64,000 nucleotides of DNA from Ensifer oleiphilus (GTDB lineage: Bacteria > Pseudomonadota > Alphaproteobacteria > Rhizobiales > Rhizobiaceae), in contig NZ_JABWDU010000011.1 in NCBI RefSeq assembly GCF_013371465.1, positions 1-64,000 of the forward strand, written 5' to 3'. Every line of letters begins with the position of its first letter. Position 1 is the first letter of the stretch. Position numbers and translations under genes: made by a program. The notes below the pieces were generated by a model that worked only from the letters and a program-made list of their open reading frames with translations, had not been told where the DNA came from and ran no database searches. Positions 18,464-26,647 of this stretch are shown one piece after another.

Positions 18464-19183
18464 ATGGCTGATTCTGAGAATAGCAGAACTTTGCCTGCAA
18501 TCACCCGTAGAGAAGAAAATTTTGAGAACGGCGCCACCGAAAAGCTGCCGCAGGTGATCGACCGCCGAAACCTTCTCCCCGTCGCGGCACGTTGGCTAAG
18601 CGGACGTTTCGATGCAACACGTGATCAGCAAAGGCCGAGTGGTCCAACACCTGTCAGGGAGATGTGGCCAAGATGGTACGCGTGCCATCTGCAGCACGTG
18701 CGGGCGACGCGTCTCAGACAAAAGCTAGAAACGAAGTTGCTGGAAGTGACCGGCGGCGCTCCCATTGTCGAGTTGCGGATTGGGACCGAGCAGATTGTCC
18801 CAGTTCACTCTTTCGCTGACATCAATCGGCTGAGCTCTGAGCTGAATGCCGAACAACTGTCCCAGGCACGGGTCGAACTTCGCCGGCGTCGGAAACGGTG
18901 GAGAGAAGCCGATCAGCGTCTGGAGTGCGCGGCGGCTATCACTCGGGAACAGGAGCTCGCGCATCAAGCGGGCATAGCAGGGCGTGTTATGCGGATCACA
19001 GCGCCTTCCTCTCTGACCGAAGTCACCGCAAAGCTCCATTGCCTGATCGCTATGCAGGATCCCGGCTTGAAGCTCGATGTGGCACCCTGGCCAGAGCTGC
19101 GGAGACTGCTGAGGGATCTTATCCGCATGGAAGAGCGGGTGGCTGAGACATGGGATTCCAACTCGAGCCGGGAGGCATGCTGA
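18464..19183 (+). CDS. uncharacterised protein paired with a HEPN-like protein
   Basis: 239 residues with no family I recognise. It has no signal peptide or membrane segment. The middle is a long charged region ('ARVELRRRRKRWREADQRLE') predicted to be helical or coiled, flanked by a 'EMWPRWYACHLQH' aromatic cluster and a hydrophobic 'LTEVTAKLHCLIAMQDPG' segment. The stop (18181-18183 of its kilobase, i.e. 19181-19183) abuts the next ATG with no gap, so the two are surely cotranslated. It is divergent from a small Xre repressor, a layout typical of toxin-antitoxin or regulatory cassettes. Function is not known. Confidence 0.65.
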   Translation: MADSENSRTLPAITRREENFENGATEKLPQVIDRRNLLPVAARWLSGRFDATRDQQRPSGPTPVREMWPRWYACHLQHVRATRLRQKLETKLLEVTGGAPIVELRIGTEQIVPVHSFADINRLSSELNAEQLSQARVELRRRRKRWREADQRLECAAAITREQELAHQAGIAGRVMRITAPSSLTEVTAKLHCLIAMQDPGLKLDVAPWPELRRLLRDLIRMEERVAETWDSNSSREAC

Positions 19184-19612
19184 ATGGACCTGGCACATCC
19201 CGATCAATCAGCAAAGGTTCGAGATATTCTGGCATTGGCGACGCAGTATAGAGACGCGGCCGTCAAGCTTGGTGAGGGCGTGTCTAAACCCAACCACATT
19301 CCGCGACGTCTTCTCGCTCTCCATTCAATCGAGCTCTATCTCAATGCACTTCTGCTTGCCAAGGGCATCGATCAAAAGACAATTTGCGGCTTTGAGCACG
19401 ATCTTGGTGAGCGGACCCGAATAGCCGTGAATGCTGGCCTCGTTCTGCGCAGCCGCACGGCGGAGCACTTGGCAACTCTCTCCAGAAACCGAGAGTATAT
19501 CGTCATCCGGTATGGTCCAGTGCCGACTGCCAAGCTCTCGCAGATAAACCGAGTGATGGCGACACTCGATGAAGTGTCGAAAAGGGTGCGAAGGATGTTG
19601 CGGGCTACGTGA
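19184..19612 (+). CDS. HEPN-like protein
   Basis: 142 helical residues. The segment 'RRLLALHSIELYLNALLLAKG' followed by 'GFEHDLGERTRIA' matches the HEPN pattern, in which a helix pair with 'ELYLKAxL..KG' precedes 'GHDL'. Many HEPN proteins are RNases carrying an Rx4-6H motif. Here the likely position is 'RNREYIVIRYG', where the histidine is not seen, so catalysis is doubtful. Its start abuts the stop of the upstream gene. It may be the partner of that protein in a toxin-antitoxin-like or sensing unit, by inference. Confidence 0.6.
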   Translation: MDLAHPDQSAKVRDILALATQYRDAAVKLGEGVSKPNHIPRRLLALHSIELYLNALLLAKGIDQKTICGFEHDLGERTRIAVNAGLVLRSRTAEHLATLSRNREYIVIRYGPVPTAKLSQINRVMATLDEVSKRVRRMLRAT

Positions 19613-19634
19613 TCGAAGAACGTGTTGCCAGGGC

Positions 19635-20069
19635 CTAGGCTGCGCTCGACAGCGCACGGGAGGCTTCCGGTGGAAGATCCCGGTTGCGGTCGGGCGAGCG
19701 TTGGCGCCTCGCGGTTCCTTCTGGCGCATTTAGCTCAGCCGACAGGGCCGCCGACATCTCCAGCACAGCCCGCATCGTTGTGGGTGAGGCGATCGCAAAG
19801 GTCATGCTTGCGGTTCGTGTATTGATCGAAAGGATGCCAGCTTCAACCATGCACCGCAGATGTCGAAACGCAGCCGGCTGGGAAACACCAACGGCGCGCG
19901 CAAGCTTGCTCGCCGGCAACTGCCGTTCGGCCAACAGCAACAGGAGCAGAAGGCGTGTCGGATGCGCGATCGCCTGCAAAAACTGAGCCGCATCGCGCGC
20001 CCGATCTTCGCTCCATTCACTCAAAGTCATCCCCGCCGAGCTCCGTGCTAATTGACGTATGTCAAACAT
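19635..20069 (-). CDS. ArsR/SmtB-family transcriptional regulator
   Basis: 144 residues; an internal start at 'MTLSEWSEDRARDAAQFLQA' (14th codon) is also possible. The winged helix is clear: LQAIAHPTRLLLLLLLAERQ, then LPASKLARAVGVSQPAAFRHLRCMVEAGIL. The family represses metal-, sulfide- or stress-response genes. I do not see the CxC metal motif at helix 3, so the signal is unknown. The C-terminal ~45 residues are rich in Arg/Pro/Ala and atypical. Its start faces IS debris, so its original target may be lost. Confidence 0.72.
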   Translation of the reverse strand: MFDIRQLARSSAGMTLSEWSEDRARDAAQFLQAIAHPTRLLLLLLLAERQLPASKLARAVGVSQPAAFRHLRCMVEAGILSINTRTASMTFAIASPTTMRAVLEMSAALSAELNAPEGTARRQRSPDRNRDLPPEASRALSSAA

Positions 20070-20219
20070 TCTGACGCGGAAAGCACAAGTGGCTTCACTT
20101 TCGGGAGGGCGTCAGCCCAAAGGGCGAATTCGGGCAAAATCGCAAGCGCGCGCTCGGATCAGCATAGGATCCCGCCGCCTCCTGCAAACACCCTCTCAAG
20201 CGCCTTCGTCAGGGCGGTA

Positions 20220-20242
20220 GGCCGGTGGCGCAGCCACCGGCC
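20220..20242. other. perfect 10-bp hairpin in mobile-element debris
   Basis: GGCCGGTGGC and GCCACCGGCC flank a 3-base loop (GCA). No T-tract follows on either side. It lies within remains of a mobile element and may be an IS-borne terminator or a REP-like element. Confidence 0.4.
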
Positions 20243-20562
20243 CCGTTGCGTTGAAAGTCGAAAACGACCCTCATTTCCCGAGAACAGACCCGAAACGACT
20301 GATTGGCGGCTCGGAGACGATTGAAGGCGGGAAAAATCGTGATTGCGCTCGAAATGCGCATTCCCCAACAGCTGCGTTGGCAGGCGAGCGACATTGTTTC
20401 CTTTGAGAGCAACTGCGCTGTTTGACATTAATGACGGGAGGATGCCCGCAAAGTCGCTCAAGCTCTTAAAGATAGTCGGCAACAGCTTGCAGAGACCATC
20501 GAGAAGTGGGGCAAGGCAATGGCCGTCGAACGCTTTTTCGCGGATGCATAGGAACGGTTCGG

Positions 20563-20700
20563 AGGCGTCGATGAACGAGGCCGGAAGCGAACGCAACCGT
20601 CCTTGGGCGTCGTAGAACATGACGCGGTCTTCGCCCAGTTCTGTTTGCGTGTCGACAGCACGAAGCGCAGGCCGCGCCACGGATGGAACGGGTGCGTAAC
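20563..20700 (-). pseudogene. DUF5372-type protein, frameshifted remnant
   Basis: Minus-strand reading begins VTHPFHPWRGLRFVLSTRKQ. It then needs a one-base insertion (AACTGG-CGAAGACC) to continue as GEDRVMFYDAQGRLRSLPAS, the usual course of this small family, which I know mainly from recombinase- or IS-associated loci. Homology fades after 'FIDASEPF'. It is clearly broken. Confidence 0.55.
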
Positions 20701-20758
20701 CTCGAACTCTATGCGGGCAAGAGTGTCAGTACGAACTGTAGTCCTGGACTTGAAAGAA

Positions 20759-20976
20759 CGGCATGGCCGAGGCGTTCGTCAAAACATTCAAGCGCGATTA
20801 CGTCTCGGTAAACCCCACCCCGGATGCTGAAACAGTGATCGCTCAACTGCCGTTCTGGTTCGAGCATTACAACAATCTTCACCCGCATAGTGCTTTAGGA
20901 TATCAATCACCGCGCGAGTTCATCAGCTCGCAATCTCAAACCTGAGCATGTCCGATCTTTTGGGGGCAACTCCAGA
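20759..20976 (+). mobile_element. IS3-family element, 3' end only
   Basis: The last ~62 residues of an IS3-type transposase ([15 protein letters not shown] and [20 protein letters not shown]), containing the end of the DDE integrase core with its terminal Glu region. The frame stops at 20945. The sequence to about 20976, ending GGGGGCAACTCCA, is probably the terminal inverted repeat, because agmatinase homology on the other strand starts immediately beyond it. The left end, orfA and most of orfB are missing. Confidence 0.7.
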
Positions 20977-21450
20977 TGGAATGGTCACCGCCCCACCGCA
21001 AGCGGCACCAAGTCGCTTGCGGCAAGTGAACCGAAAAACTCCTCGATGTCGGCGTGGCAGCTTTCCAGGTCGAACCTGCTCCTCATCGGGACGTCGCCGA
21101 TGTCGGCAACTCTCAGCACGGTTGACGGGGCCGCCTTGAGCACCCGATTATAAGGTCCGACGCGCTCGACCTGCCGAACCGCCTTGGGACCCAGGCGCGA
21201 GCCGGCCCTGTTCCTGAACCCGAGAGAGAGCTACGTCGATGCCCGATATCGTCTGACCGGAGAAAAAGCGCTTTGGCGGCGTCCTCAACATAGGGCGCAT
21301 CGAGGAACGTCCGAACGCCCTCAAAGGGCCATCTTCTGTGATCGCCCGTAAGAAGACCGTCCGCGACCGCCTTCAACGCCGGATCATGAATCGCGCCGCC
21401 AGTAGCGCCGGAGCGCCGGAGTACTCCGTCCTAAGATCTTCGAGTTCCAT
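20975..21450 (-). pseudogene. agmatinase/ureohydrolase-like gene, frameshifted and cut by the IS3 remnant
   Basis: The minus strand from ATG 21450 reads MELEDLRTEYSGAP, then in shifted frames 'PFEGVRTFLDAPYV', 'GIDVALS', 'GSRLGPKAVRQVERVGPYNR', 'VADIGDVP' and 'LVPLAVGG'/'GDHSI'. This is the order of an agmatinase-family enzyme up to the metal-binding GGDHS motif. At least two or three frameshifts separate the pieces. Homology ends exactly where the IS3 end begins, so about half the gene is lost. It lies 17 bases after the SDR gene on the same strand and was probably the last gene of the RidA/aminotransferase operon. Confidence 0.65.
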
Positions 21451-21466
21451 TTCCCGCACCTTCCAG

Positions 21467-22255
21467 CTACAGCATCGATCTGCTAAGGCCGCCGTCCACG
21501 GGCATCGCCACCCCCGTGACATAGCGAGCCTCGTCGCTTGCGAGGAACGCCACGACGGCCCCGAATTCCTCGTGTGTCCCGTAACGGCCGATCGGTATCT
21601 CGGCTTGGCTTTCCCCGGCGATCACGGACGGATCAACACCGCGGTCAGCCGCGTCCATAGCGTCGAAATACACGGTGCGCTCCGTGGCGAACCTTCCTGG
21701 AAGGACCACGTTCACGGTGACCCCATCGGCGGCCACTTCCAGCGACAGCGTCTTCGCCCAACCAGCGAGAGCCGAACGCAACGCGTTGGAAGCAGTCAGC
21801 CCAGAGATAGGCTCCCTGACGCTCGTGGAAGACACCGCCACGATGCGGCCGAACTTCCGAGCCCTCATGCCCGGCAGAAAGTGTGACGCAATCCTCACCT
21901 GGTTGAGGAACATCGCACCGAACTGCTGAAGCCAGATCTCCTCCTCGAACTTCGAAGCCGGAAACGGCGGAGGGCCGCCTCCGTTGAGAAGCAGTATGTC
22001 GACGTGCCCCATATGCCGATCGACCCAGCCTAGGAGTTCGGACACGCCCTTCTTCTCGAACAGGTCGCAAGAGAAGGACATCGCCACGCCGGGCTTTCCT
22101 TCGAGCTTTGCCTCGGCCGCGCGGAGAGTCGCTTCGTCGCGGCCCACAAGCGCCACGTCGACCCCTTTGTCAGCCAAGGCTTCAGCTACGCCGAAACCCA
22201 GTCCTTTGCTGCCGCCCAGTACCAGTGCGGTCTTCTTCACGTTTGCTGTGCTCAT
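21467..22255 (-). CDS. short-chain dehydrogenase/reductase-like protein, atypical active site
   Basis: A 262-residue Rossmann-fold SDR. The cofactor loop is GGSKGLGFG (14-22), the NNAG-equivalent is NGGG (91-94), and the catalytic Ser lies in AVSSTSV. The usual YxxxK is replaced: the position reads SNALR (TASNALRSALAGWAKTLS), so both Tyr and Lys are absent. The C-terminal PIGRYGTHEEFGAVVAFLAS and VTGVAMPVDGG are standard. A known SDR subgroup has such SNxxR sequences, so chemistry may be altered or lost. It is third in the minus-strand operon after RidA and a class V aminotransferase. Confidence 0.85.
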   Translation of the reverse strand: MSTANVKKTALVLGGSKGLGFGVAEALADKGVDVALVGRDEATLRAAEAKLEGKPGVAMSFSCDLFEKKGVSELLGWVDRHMGHVDILLLNGGGPPPFPASKFEEEIWLQQFGAMFLNQVRIASHFLPGMRARKFGRIVAVSSTSVREPISGLTASNALRSALAGWAKTLSLEVAADGVTVNVVLPGRFATERTVYFDAMDAADRGVDPSVIAGESQAEIPIGRYGTHEEFGAVVAFLASDEARYVTGVAMPVDGGLSRSML

Positions 22256-22275
22256 CTATCCAATTCCCTCTTCCG

Positions 22276-23433
22276 TCACGCGGCCTCGGCCGCTTCCGCG
22301 GCGATCTCGCGCACGGCCTGGACTAACTTTTCGATGTCTGTGTCAGTGTTGCCAAAATGGACCGAGGCTCGCAGGATTTCCGTGATGCCTCTGATGTCCA
22401 TGTCGAACGGCGTGTATCCGACGCCGTTCTTTCCGATCGTGATCCCGCGGGCTGCGAGAAGCTCCTTCACCCGCTGGCATGGAATGCCTTCGATGACGAA
22501 AGTCACGAACGCGGCCTTGTCGCGGCCGAGGTCGAGAATGTTTACGCCGGGCACATCCGTGAGCCTGTTGCGGAGCTCCGTGGCGAGTGCGTTGAGCTTC
22601 ACCCGGGTGTCGAACGCATTCAGGCTCAGGGCTCGCTCGAGCGAGTCGATCAACCCCAGGCGCAATGCCACGGCGAACTCGGCGGTTTCCACAGCTTGAG
22701 CACTCTGGTGGATGGCCGCGCGCCCGACGTCGAGCTTGGCGGAGCGGTCGTCCACGCGCCTCGGAACCATCGACACCGCGAGCCTGGGCGAGATATAGGC
22801 GAGAGCCGTTCCGCGTGGCCCCCGCAGAAATTTCCGGCCGCAGGCGACTAGGACGTCGCACCCGATCTCCGACACATCGACAGGAAGTTGTCCGATCGCC
22901 TGGCTGGCGTCGATCATGTAGAAGGCTCCCGATTTCGCTTGGCGTAACGCCTTGCCGAGCGCCTCGGCGGGATTGATAAGAGCGCCACTCGCACCAACCC
23001 AAGTAAGCGCCACTATCTTCACGTCGGGATCGAGAGACCTCACCACCGCCTCGACGTCTACCGCGGTGGTTTCATCCCACGGCATCACCGACATTGAGGC
23101 GCCCGAAACATGGCACGCATGCTTCAGGGCAAGCACGTTGCCGATCCACTCCTGGCGGCTTACCAGGACGCGGTCGCCCGCCTTGAGCGGCACCGAAGCG
23201 AGGATGTCGCCGTAAAGCTGACCGTGACCGGTCCCGAACGCGACGTCCGTGGCCGCGCACCCCAGGAGACGGGCCGCCCTCGCATATCCAGCCTCCAAGC
23301 GGTCAGCGGCGGCCGTCCCAGCTTCCATGGGACCCAGTTCCGCTTCGCGGCGGAGATGCGCCACTATCAATTCGACTGTTTCCGGAGCAAGGATGCTTGC
23401 GCCCGCGTGATTGAAGTGAATGACAGGCGGCAT
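22276..23433 (-). CDS. class V PLP aminotransferase (cysteine desulfurase-like fold)
   Basis: 385 residues from the ATG at 23433. It begins MPPVIHFNHAGASILAP, the 'FN.AG' start typical of class V enzymes related to EgtE, kynureninase and isopenicillin-N epimerase. The PLP lysine is in VACGRKFLRGPRG, with the aspartate of 'MIDASQAIGQ' contacting the pyridine nitrogen. There is no desulfurase active-site cysteine loop near the C-terminus, so a transaminase, lyase or epimerase role is likelier. It is flanked by RidA, which clears the reactive enamines such PLP enzymes release, and by an SDR. Substrate unknown. Confidence 0.85.
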   Translation of the reverse strand: MPPVIHFNHAGASILAPETVELIVAHLRREAELGPMEAGTAAADRLEAGYARAARLLGCAATDVAFGTGHGQLYGDILASVPLKAGDRVLVSRQEWIGNVLALKHACHVSGASMSVMPWDETTAVDVEAVVRSLDPDVKIVALTWVGASGALINPAEALGKALRQAKSGAFYMIDASQAIGQLPVDVSEIGCDVLVACGRKFLRGPRGTALAYISPRLAVSMVPRRVDDRSAKLDVGRAAIHQSAQAVETAEFAVALRLGLIDSLERALSLNAFDTRVKLNALATELRNRLTDVPGVNILDLGRDKAAFVTFVIEGIPCQRVKELLAARGITIGKNGVGYTPFDMDIRGITEILRASVHFGNTDTDIEKLVQAVREIAAEAAEAA

Positions 23434-23444
23434 CTCGCTCTCCT

Positions 23445-23906
23445 TCAGCGCACGTGGAAGACCGCGTCGATTTCGACGGGAACATTGGCCGGAAGACCAC
23501 CCATGCCGACCGCGCACCGGGCATGCTCCCCGCGCTCGCCGAATAGGGCATTCATGATTTCCGAAGCGCCATTGCCGACCTGAGAGTAAGCGGTGAAGCC
23601 GGGAACGGCGTTGATGAAGATATTCATCTTTGCCATTTGCACGACACGGTCGAGATCGCCGTCGAGCGATTTTTCGACCCAGTAAACGATGTTGGCAGCG
23701 CATATCTTCGCGCTCTGGAGCGCCATCTCGACGTCGATTTCCTTGCCGACCTGGCCGATGTAAGCGATTTCGTCGGCCACTTCCGGGATTTGGCCGGAAA
23801 CGTAAAGCGTGTCGCCAATGCGCTTGGTCGGCGCGAAGGGGAGATCTGGCCGGCTGAGACTGGGCCAGTTAACGCCGCACTTTTCGAGTTTTTCCTTGTA
23901 GCTCAC
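23445..23906 (-). CDS. RidA/YjgF/UK114-family protein
   Basis: A 153-residue Rid-family protein. Trimeric members hydrolyse imine/enamine intermediates released by PLP enzymes. The core reads TLYVSGQIPEVADEI, later 'KMNIFINAVPGFTAYSQVGN' and 'GERGEHARCAVGMGGLP', where RCAVG holds the arginine that binds the substrate carboxylate in active members. It is the first gene of the minus-strand operon, 11 bases before the class V aminotransferase, so the two probably act on the same compound. Confidence 0.9.
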   Translation of the reverse strand: MSYKEKLEKCGVNWPSLSRPDLPFAPTKRIGDTLYVSGQIPEVADEIAYIGQVGKEIDVEMALQSAKICAANIVYWVEKSLDGDLDRVVQMAKMNIFINAVPGFTAYSQVGNGASEIMNALFGERGEHARCAVGMGGLPANVPVEIDAVFHVR

Positions 23907-23972
23907 GACAGGTCTCCGTCACCATTTTTGCTGTGAGGGGAGGTTGTCATCTGACCGCCATGCTGTGTAGTG

Positions 23973-23995
23973 TTATAATTCTTAGAGAGCTATAA
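23973..23995. promoter_or_regulatory. LysR-type dyad in the divergent promoter
   Basis: TTATA and TATAA are spaced by 13 bases and contain a T-N11-A arrangement between the divergent RidA and LysR genes, immediately upstream of the LysR start. It is a reasonable autoregulatory site but short, so only moderate support. Confidence 0.4.
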
Positions 23996-23997
23996 GG

Positions 23998-24852
23998 ATG
24001 TTTTATATGGAGCTGAACTTCGACACGAGGCTGTTGCAAGCCTTCATCGCGGTTTCAGAAACTGGGACCGTCAGCAAAGCCGCGGATCGTCTCGCTCGGA
24101 CGCAGCCCGCGGTGAGCATGCAATTGCAGCGTCTTGAGATGGATCTTGACACGCAGCTGCTCGTCCGTTCCCATAAAGGTGTCTCCCTGACAGACGCCGG
24201 GGAGACTTTCCTTGCCTACGCCAGGAAGACGATTGCCCTTGGCGAGGACATGCGCAGGCAAATCGTCGGCAAAAAGCTTTCGGGCAGAGTTCGGCTCGGT
24301 ATGGTGGAAGATCTCGCCGTCACCAGGCTGCCTTCGGCTATCGCGGACTTCAAGAGGCGTCACCCCTCGGTGGAGATCGATTTGAACTCCTCGCATTCGG
24401 CAGACCTCGCAAGGTCGCTGGTGGATGGACGTAGCGACATTGTCGTGGCCGACCCCGCCCGCTTTTCAACAACTCCGACTGGCTTTATCTCCCGCCAGCT
24501 CATCTGGTGCGCGAGTCGCATGCTGGAAGTGGACGAAAACGCCCCCATACCCATCATCATCTTCGACGGCTCCTGCTCATGGCAGGATCGGATGTTCGCC
24601 CTTTTGGCCGAAGACGGAATAGAGTGGACCGCGGGCTGCAGAGCCTCGACCTTCTCGGCTTTGATCTCAGCATTGCGGGCAGGTCTCGGCATCGGACTTC
24701 TTCTGCAGGAAGGCCTGCCCGCGGATTGCGAAAACCTCCAAACAAAGTACGGGCTGCCGCCTGCGCCGACAGCCGAATTTGGCGTATATGTGTGTCAGAA
24801 GTCTCCTGAACTCGTCGACGAACTCGCGACCTTTCTACGTGCTGGGTTCTAA
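23998..24852 (+). CDS. LysR-family transcriptional regulator
   Basis: 284 residues with an N-terminal winged HTH (LLQAFIAVSETGTVSKAADR, then ARTQPAVSMQLQRLEMDL) and a LysR ligand-binding domain (GRVRLGMVEDLAVTRLPSAI). An ATG three codons later (24007) is an alternative start. It is divergent from the RidA/class V aminotransferase/SDR operon across 91 bases, so it is the likely activator of that operon, responding to its substrate. Nothing is missing compared with the usual ~290-300 residues. Confidence 0.9.
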   Translation: MFYMELNFDTRLLQAFIAVSETGTVSKAADRLARTQPAVSMQLQRLEMDLDTQLLVRSHKGVSLTDAGETFLAYARKTIALGEDMRRQIVGKKLSGRVRLGMVEDLAVTRLPSAIADFKRRHPSVEIDLNSSHSADLARSLVDGRSDIVVADPARFSTTPTGFISRQLIWCASRMLEVDENAPIPIIIFDGSCSWQDRMFALLAEDGIEWTAGCRASTFSALISALRAGLGIGLLLQEGLPADCENLQTKYGLPPAPTAEFGVYVCQKSPELVDELATFLRAGF

Positions 24853-25630
24853 CGGCGCCTTGCGGTGTCCAGGTTTTTTGGAAGCCTGACAACACGAGCG
24901 CGGCAGCGGTGTTCGCCAGCGTTCATGTCTCTTGGCTCAGACCCTCGAAGAGATGCGCTGGTGGTTATTCATCCAGAAGGGCCTTTATCGCTTCGCGATG
25001 TCGGCCGGGAAACTCCCAGAAACATGTTATGCGCCTCTGCCGTGCCCATGACGCCCGTTCAATACCCTGATCGTAATGCTGGCGCTTGCCTGGCGATCGA
25101 GTTTCTCGAAAACCCACGGGAGCATCAATTGGCCGGCTAATCTAAATCCCTCGCCATCAATATTCTTTATATTGCCATAAACATTATCCGAATACATTAT
25201 TATTGCCCTTTCGCATGACAAGGTCATGTCTCCATTCACTCAAGAGAGCATCATGATGTCGTGATCCGAGCGGTGTTCCCCGTCGTCGAGATCGACGGCG
25301 CAAAGACGATCTGAGAACCTCTTTAACATGCAGACCAGCGTCAACCGGGGCAGCTTCCAGTCGATAGATTATGCGATCTTAGGCTCTCCCCCTCCCGAGC
25401 GAGCGCCAAGTAATCCGGCTGCGGGAGCGCATCAGGACAGTTGGTGCGGCGTCGATCCGGCAGAAGGTCTGCGGAGTAGCGGATCGACCCTGTCGGTGAA
25501 CATGAGGCCCACTCCGAGCACGCCGCGCTCCTCAGCGTTGCCCTTGGACGCCGAGCGAATCCTCGCCTTTGCGCGAATGTTGGTCTCAGAGTACCCTCGT
25601 GCCGCAATAGAAAAATCGCGCCGAGTGAAC
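24853..25630. other. 778-bp gene-poor stretch
   Basis: Frames on both strands give no recognisable protein. An AT-rich segment (~25140-25200) and a copy of the 15-bp dispersed motif (25363-25377) lie here. It looks like debris plus the promoter region of the cytochrome gene. Confidence 0.45.
25363..25377 (+). repeat. 15-bp dispersed motif, copy 2
   Basis: GATAGATTATGCGAT, one mismatch from the copy at 12595 and in the same orientation. It shares the preceding CAGTC with the third copy at 33923. Confidence 0.4.
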
Positions 25631-25945
25631 ATGTCGTCACTAAAGTCAGTTCTTCTGGTCTTACTATCGGTTCCTTCATCGGCGTGGGGGGCGTCCGAGC
25701 TCGAACGAGGTCGGCTTTTGGCGGAGGCTAACTGCAGCGGCTGTCACGCTATTGGACCGATTGACGCGAGCCGACATCCGGACGCACTCCCATTCCGCAG
25801 GTTTTCTGAGCGCTATCCAAAGGGGACGCTCGGGGAGACGCTGGCAAAAGGGGTCCCCCTCGAACATCCCGACATGCCCAATTTCCTGGCGACATCGAGC
25901 GAGATTGACGAAATCGTTGCTTACATCATCAGTGTTCAACCCTGA
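25631..25945 (+). CDS. periplasmic c-type cytochrome
   Basis: 104 residues from ATG 25631. The signal peptide MSSLKSVLLVLLSVPSSAWG is followed by a class I cytochrome c core with the haem motif CSGCH and a candidate Met axial ligand in EHPDMPNFLATSSEI, ending in the typical 'IVAYIISVQP' helix. It would carry electrons in the periplasm. No oxidase or dehydrogenase gene is adjacent; the nearest neighbour is a Crp/Fnr regulator, so oxygen-linked expression is possible. Confidence 0.85.
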   Translation: MSSLKSVLLVLLSVPSSAWGASELERGRLLAEANCSGCHAIGPIDASRHPDALPFRRFSERYPKGTLGETLAKGVPLEHPDMPNFLATSSEIDEIVAYIISVQP

Positions 25946-26429
25946 CACTGCTCGAAAATCAGCACTTCGTCATCACCTCGAAAGGCAATCCGCCGTGCTA
26001 TCGAGATGCGGCCGGCGTGGTGACGATTTTGTGATGCCCATCCATTTGCACGGGCAGCCTCACTACCACTAACCCAGTCCCACCCCAGCGATAGAGAGCA
26101 CACGACGAACGGCTCACACCGGAGCGGCATGGACTTTGTCGGGCGTGGCCGCCTTAACTGAACAAAGGAGCGAATTGCCGAGCAGATCTGTCGCACGAAA
26201 CCAAGAAGGACGCGGCAGCCATCGTTGAGAACCCTGAGGACCCTCAGCGTGCCTTCAAAGACTTCGAAGAAGTCTCTTGGCAGCGCCGCATTTGTAAAGC
26301 GGAACCGAGAGACCGCCAGGTTCGCGCGCTGATCCAACGTTGGCTGCAGTGGCATGAACTCTCCGCCTACAGATCACGATGGAGGAATTGATCGTCTCTG
26401 CGTAATACTTGGGTGACTCCAGATATTAT

Positions 26430-26444
26430 AGCATTCTGAATGCT
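26430..26444. promoter_or_regulatory. 15-bp palindrome
   Basis: AGCATTCTGAATGCT has perfect 7-base arms around one base. It lies 204 bases upstream of the Crp/Fnr gene in AT-rich DNA. No gene is nearer on either side. Confidence 0.4.
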
Positions 26445-26570
26445 GTAACAATCATAACAGAAATCAGAGAACCCGAACATAAACGCAAGATACTCTCGTA
26501 TTACTGGCGAATATTCCCGTCGCAACTCATAAAAGAATAGTCAACTATTAGAAATTTTATTTTAGATCTT

Positions 26571-26584
26571 TTGATTAACCTCAA
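26571..26584. promoter_or_regulatory. FNR/FixK-like box
   Basis: TTGATTAACCTCAA matches the TTGAT-N4-ATCAA consensus at nine of ten fixed positions and ends 63 bases before the ATG of a Crp/Fnr-family gene. Autoregulation or control by an oxygen-responsive FixK/FnrN is plausible. Confidence 0.5.
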
Positions 26585-26647
26585 AGACCGCCATCGCCTA
26601 TTGCGGAATAAGTCTGCACGGATTTTTCGATAATCTGGGGTCCCTTC

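Larger units (their letters stand above)
25946..26647. other. 702-bp intergenic region with two operator-like dyads
   Basis: No supported gene. The 26400-26620 part is AT-rich relative to the rest and holds a 15-bp palindrome and an FNR-like box, annotated separately. It probably serves as the control region of the Crp/Fnr gene. Confidence 0.5.

Noticed and set aside
19635-20069. The ArsR gene as a BigR repressor for the sulfur operon at 52-58 kb
   Set aside because: It is 38 kb away, faces IS debris, and I cannot see the two sulfide-sensing cysteines of BigR in it.
25328-25630. A 101-codon in-frame extension upstream of the cytochrome c gene
   Set aside because: The signal peptide begins at 25631, and the extension is Pro/Ser/Arg-rich with no resemblance to any domain.
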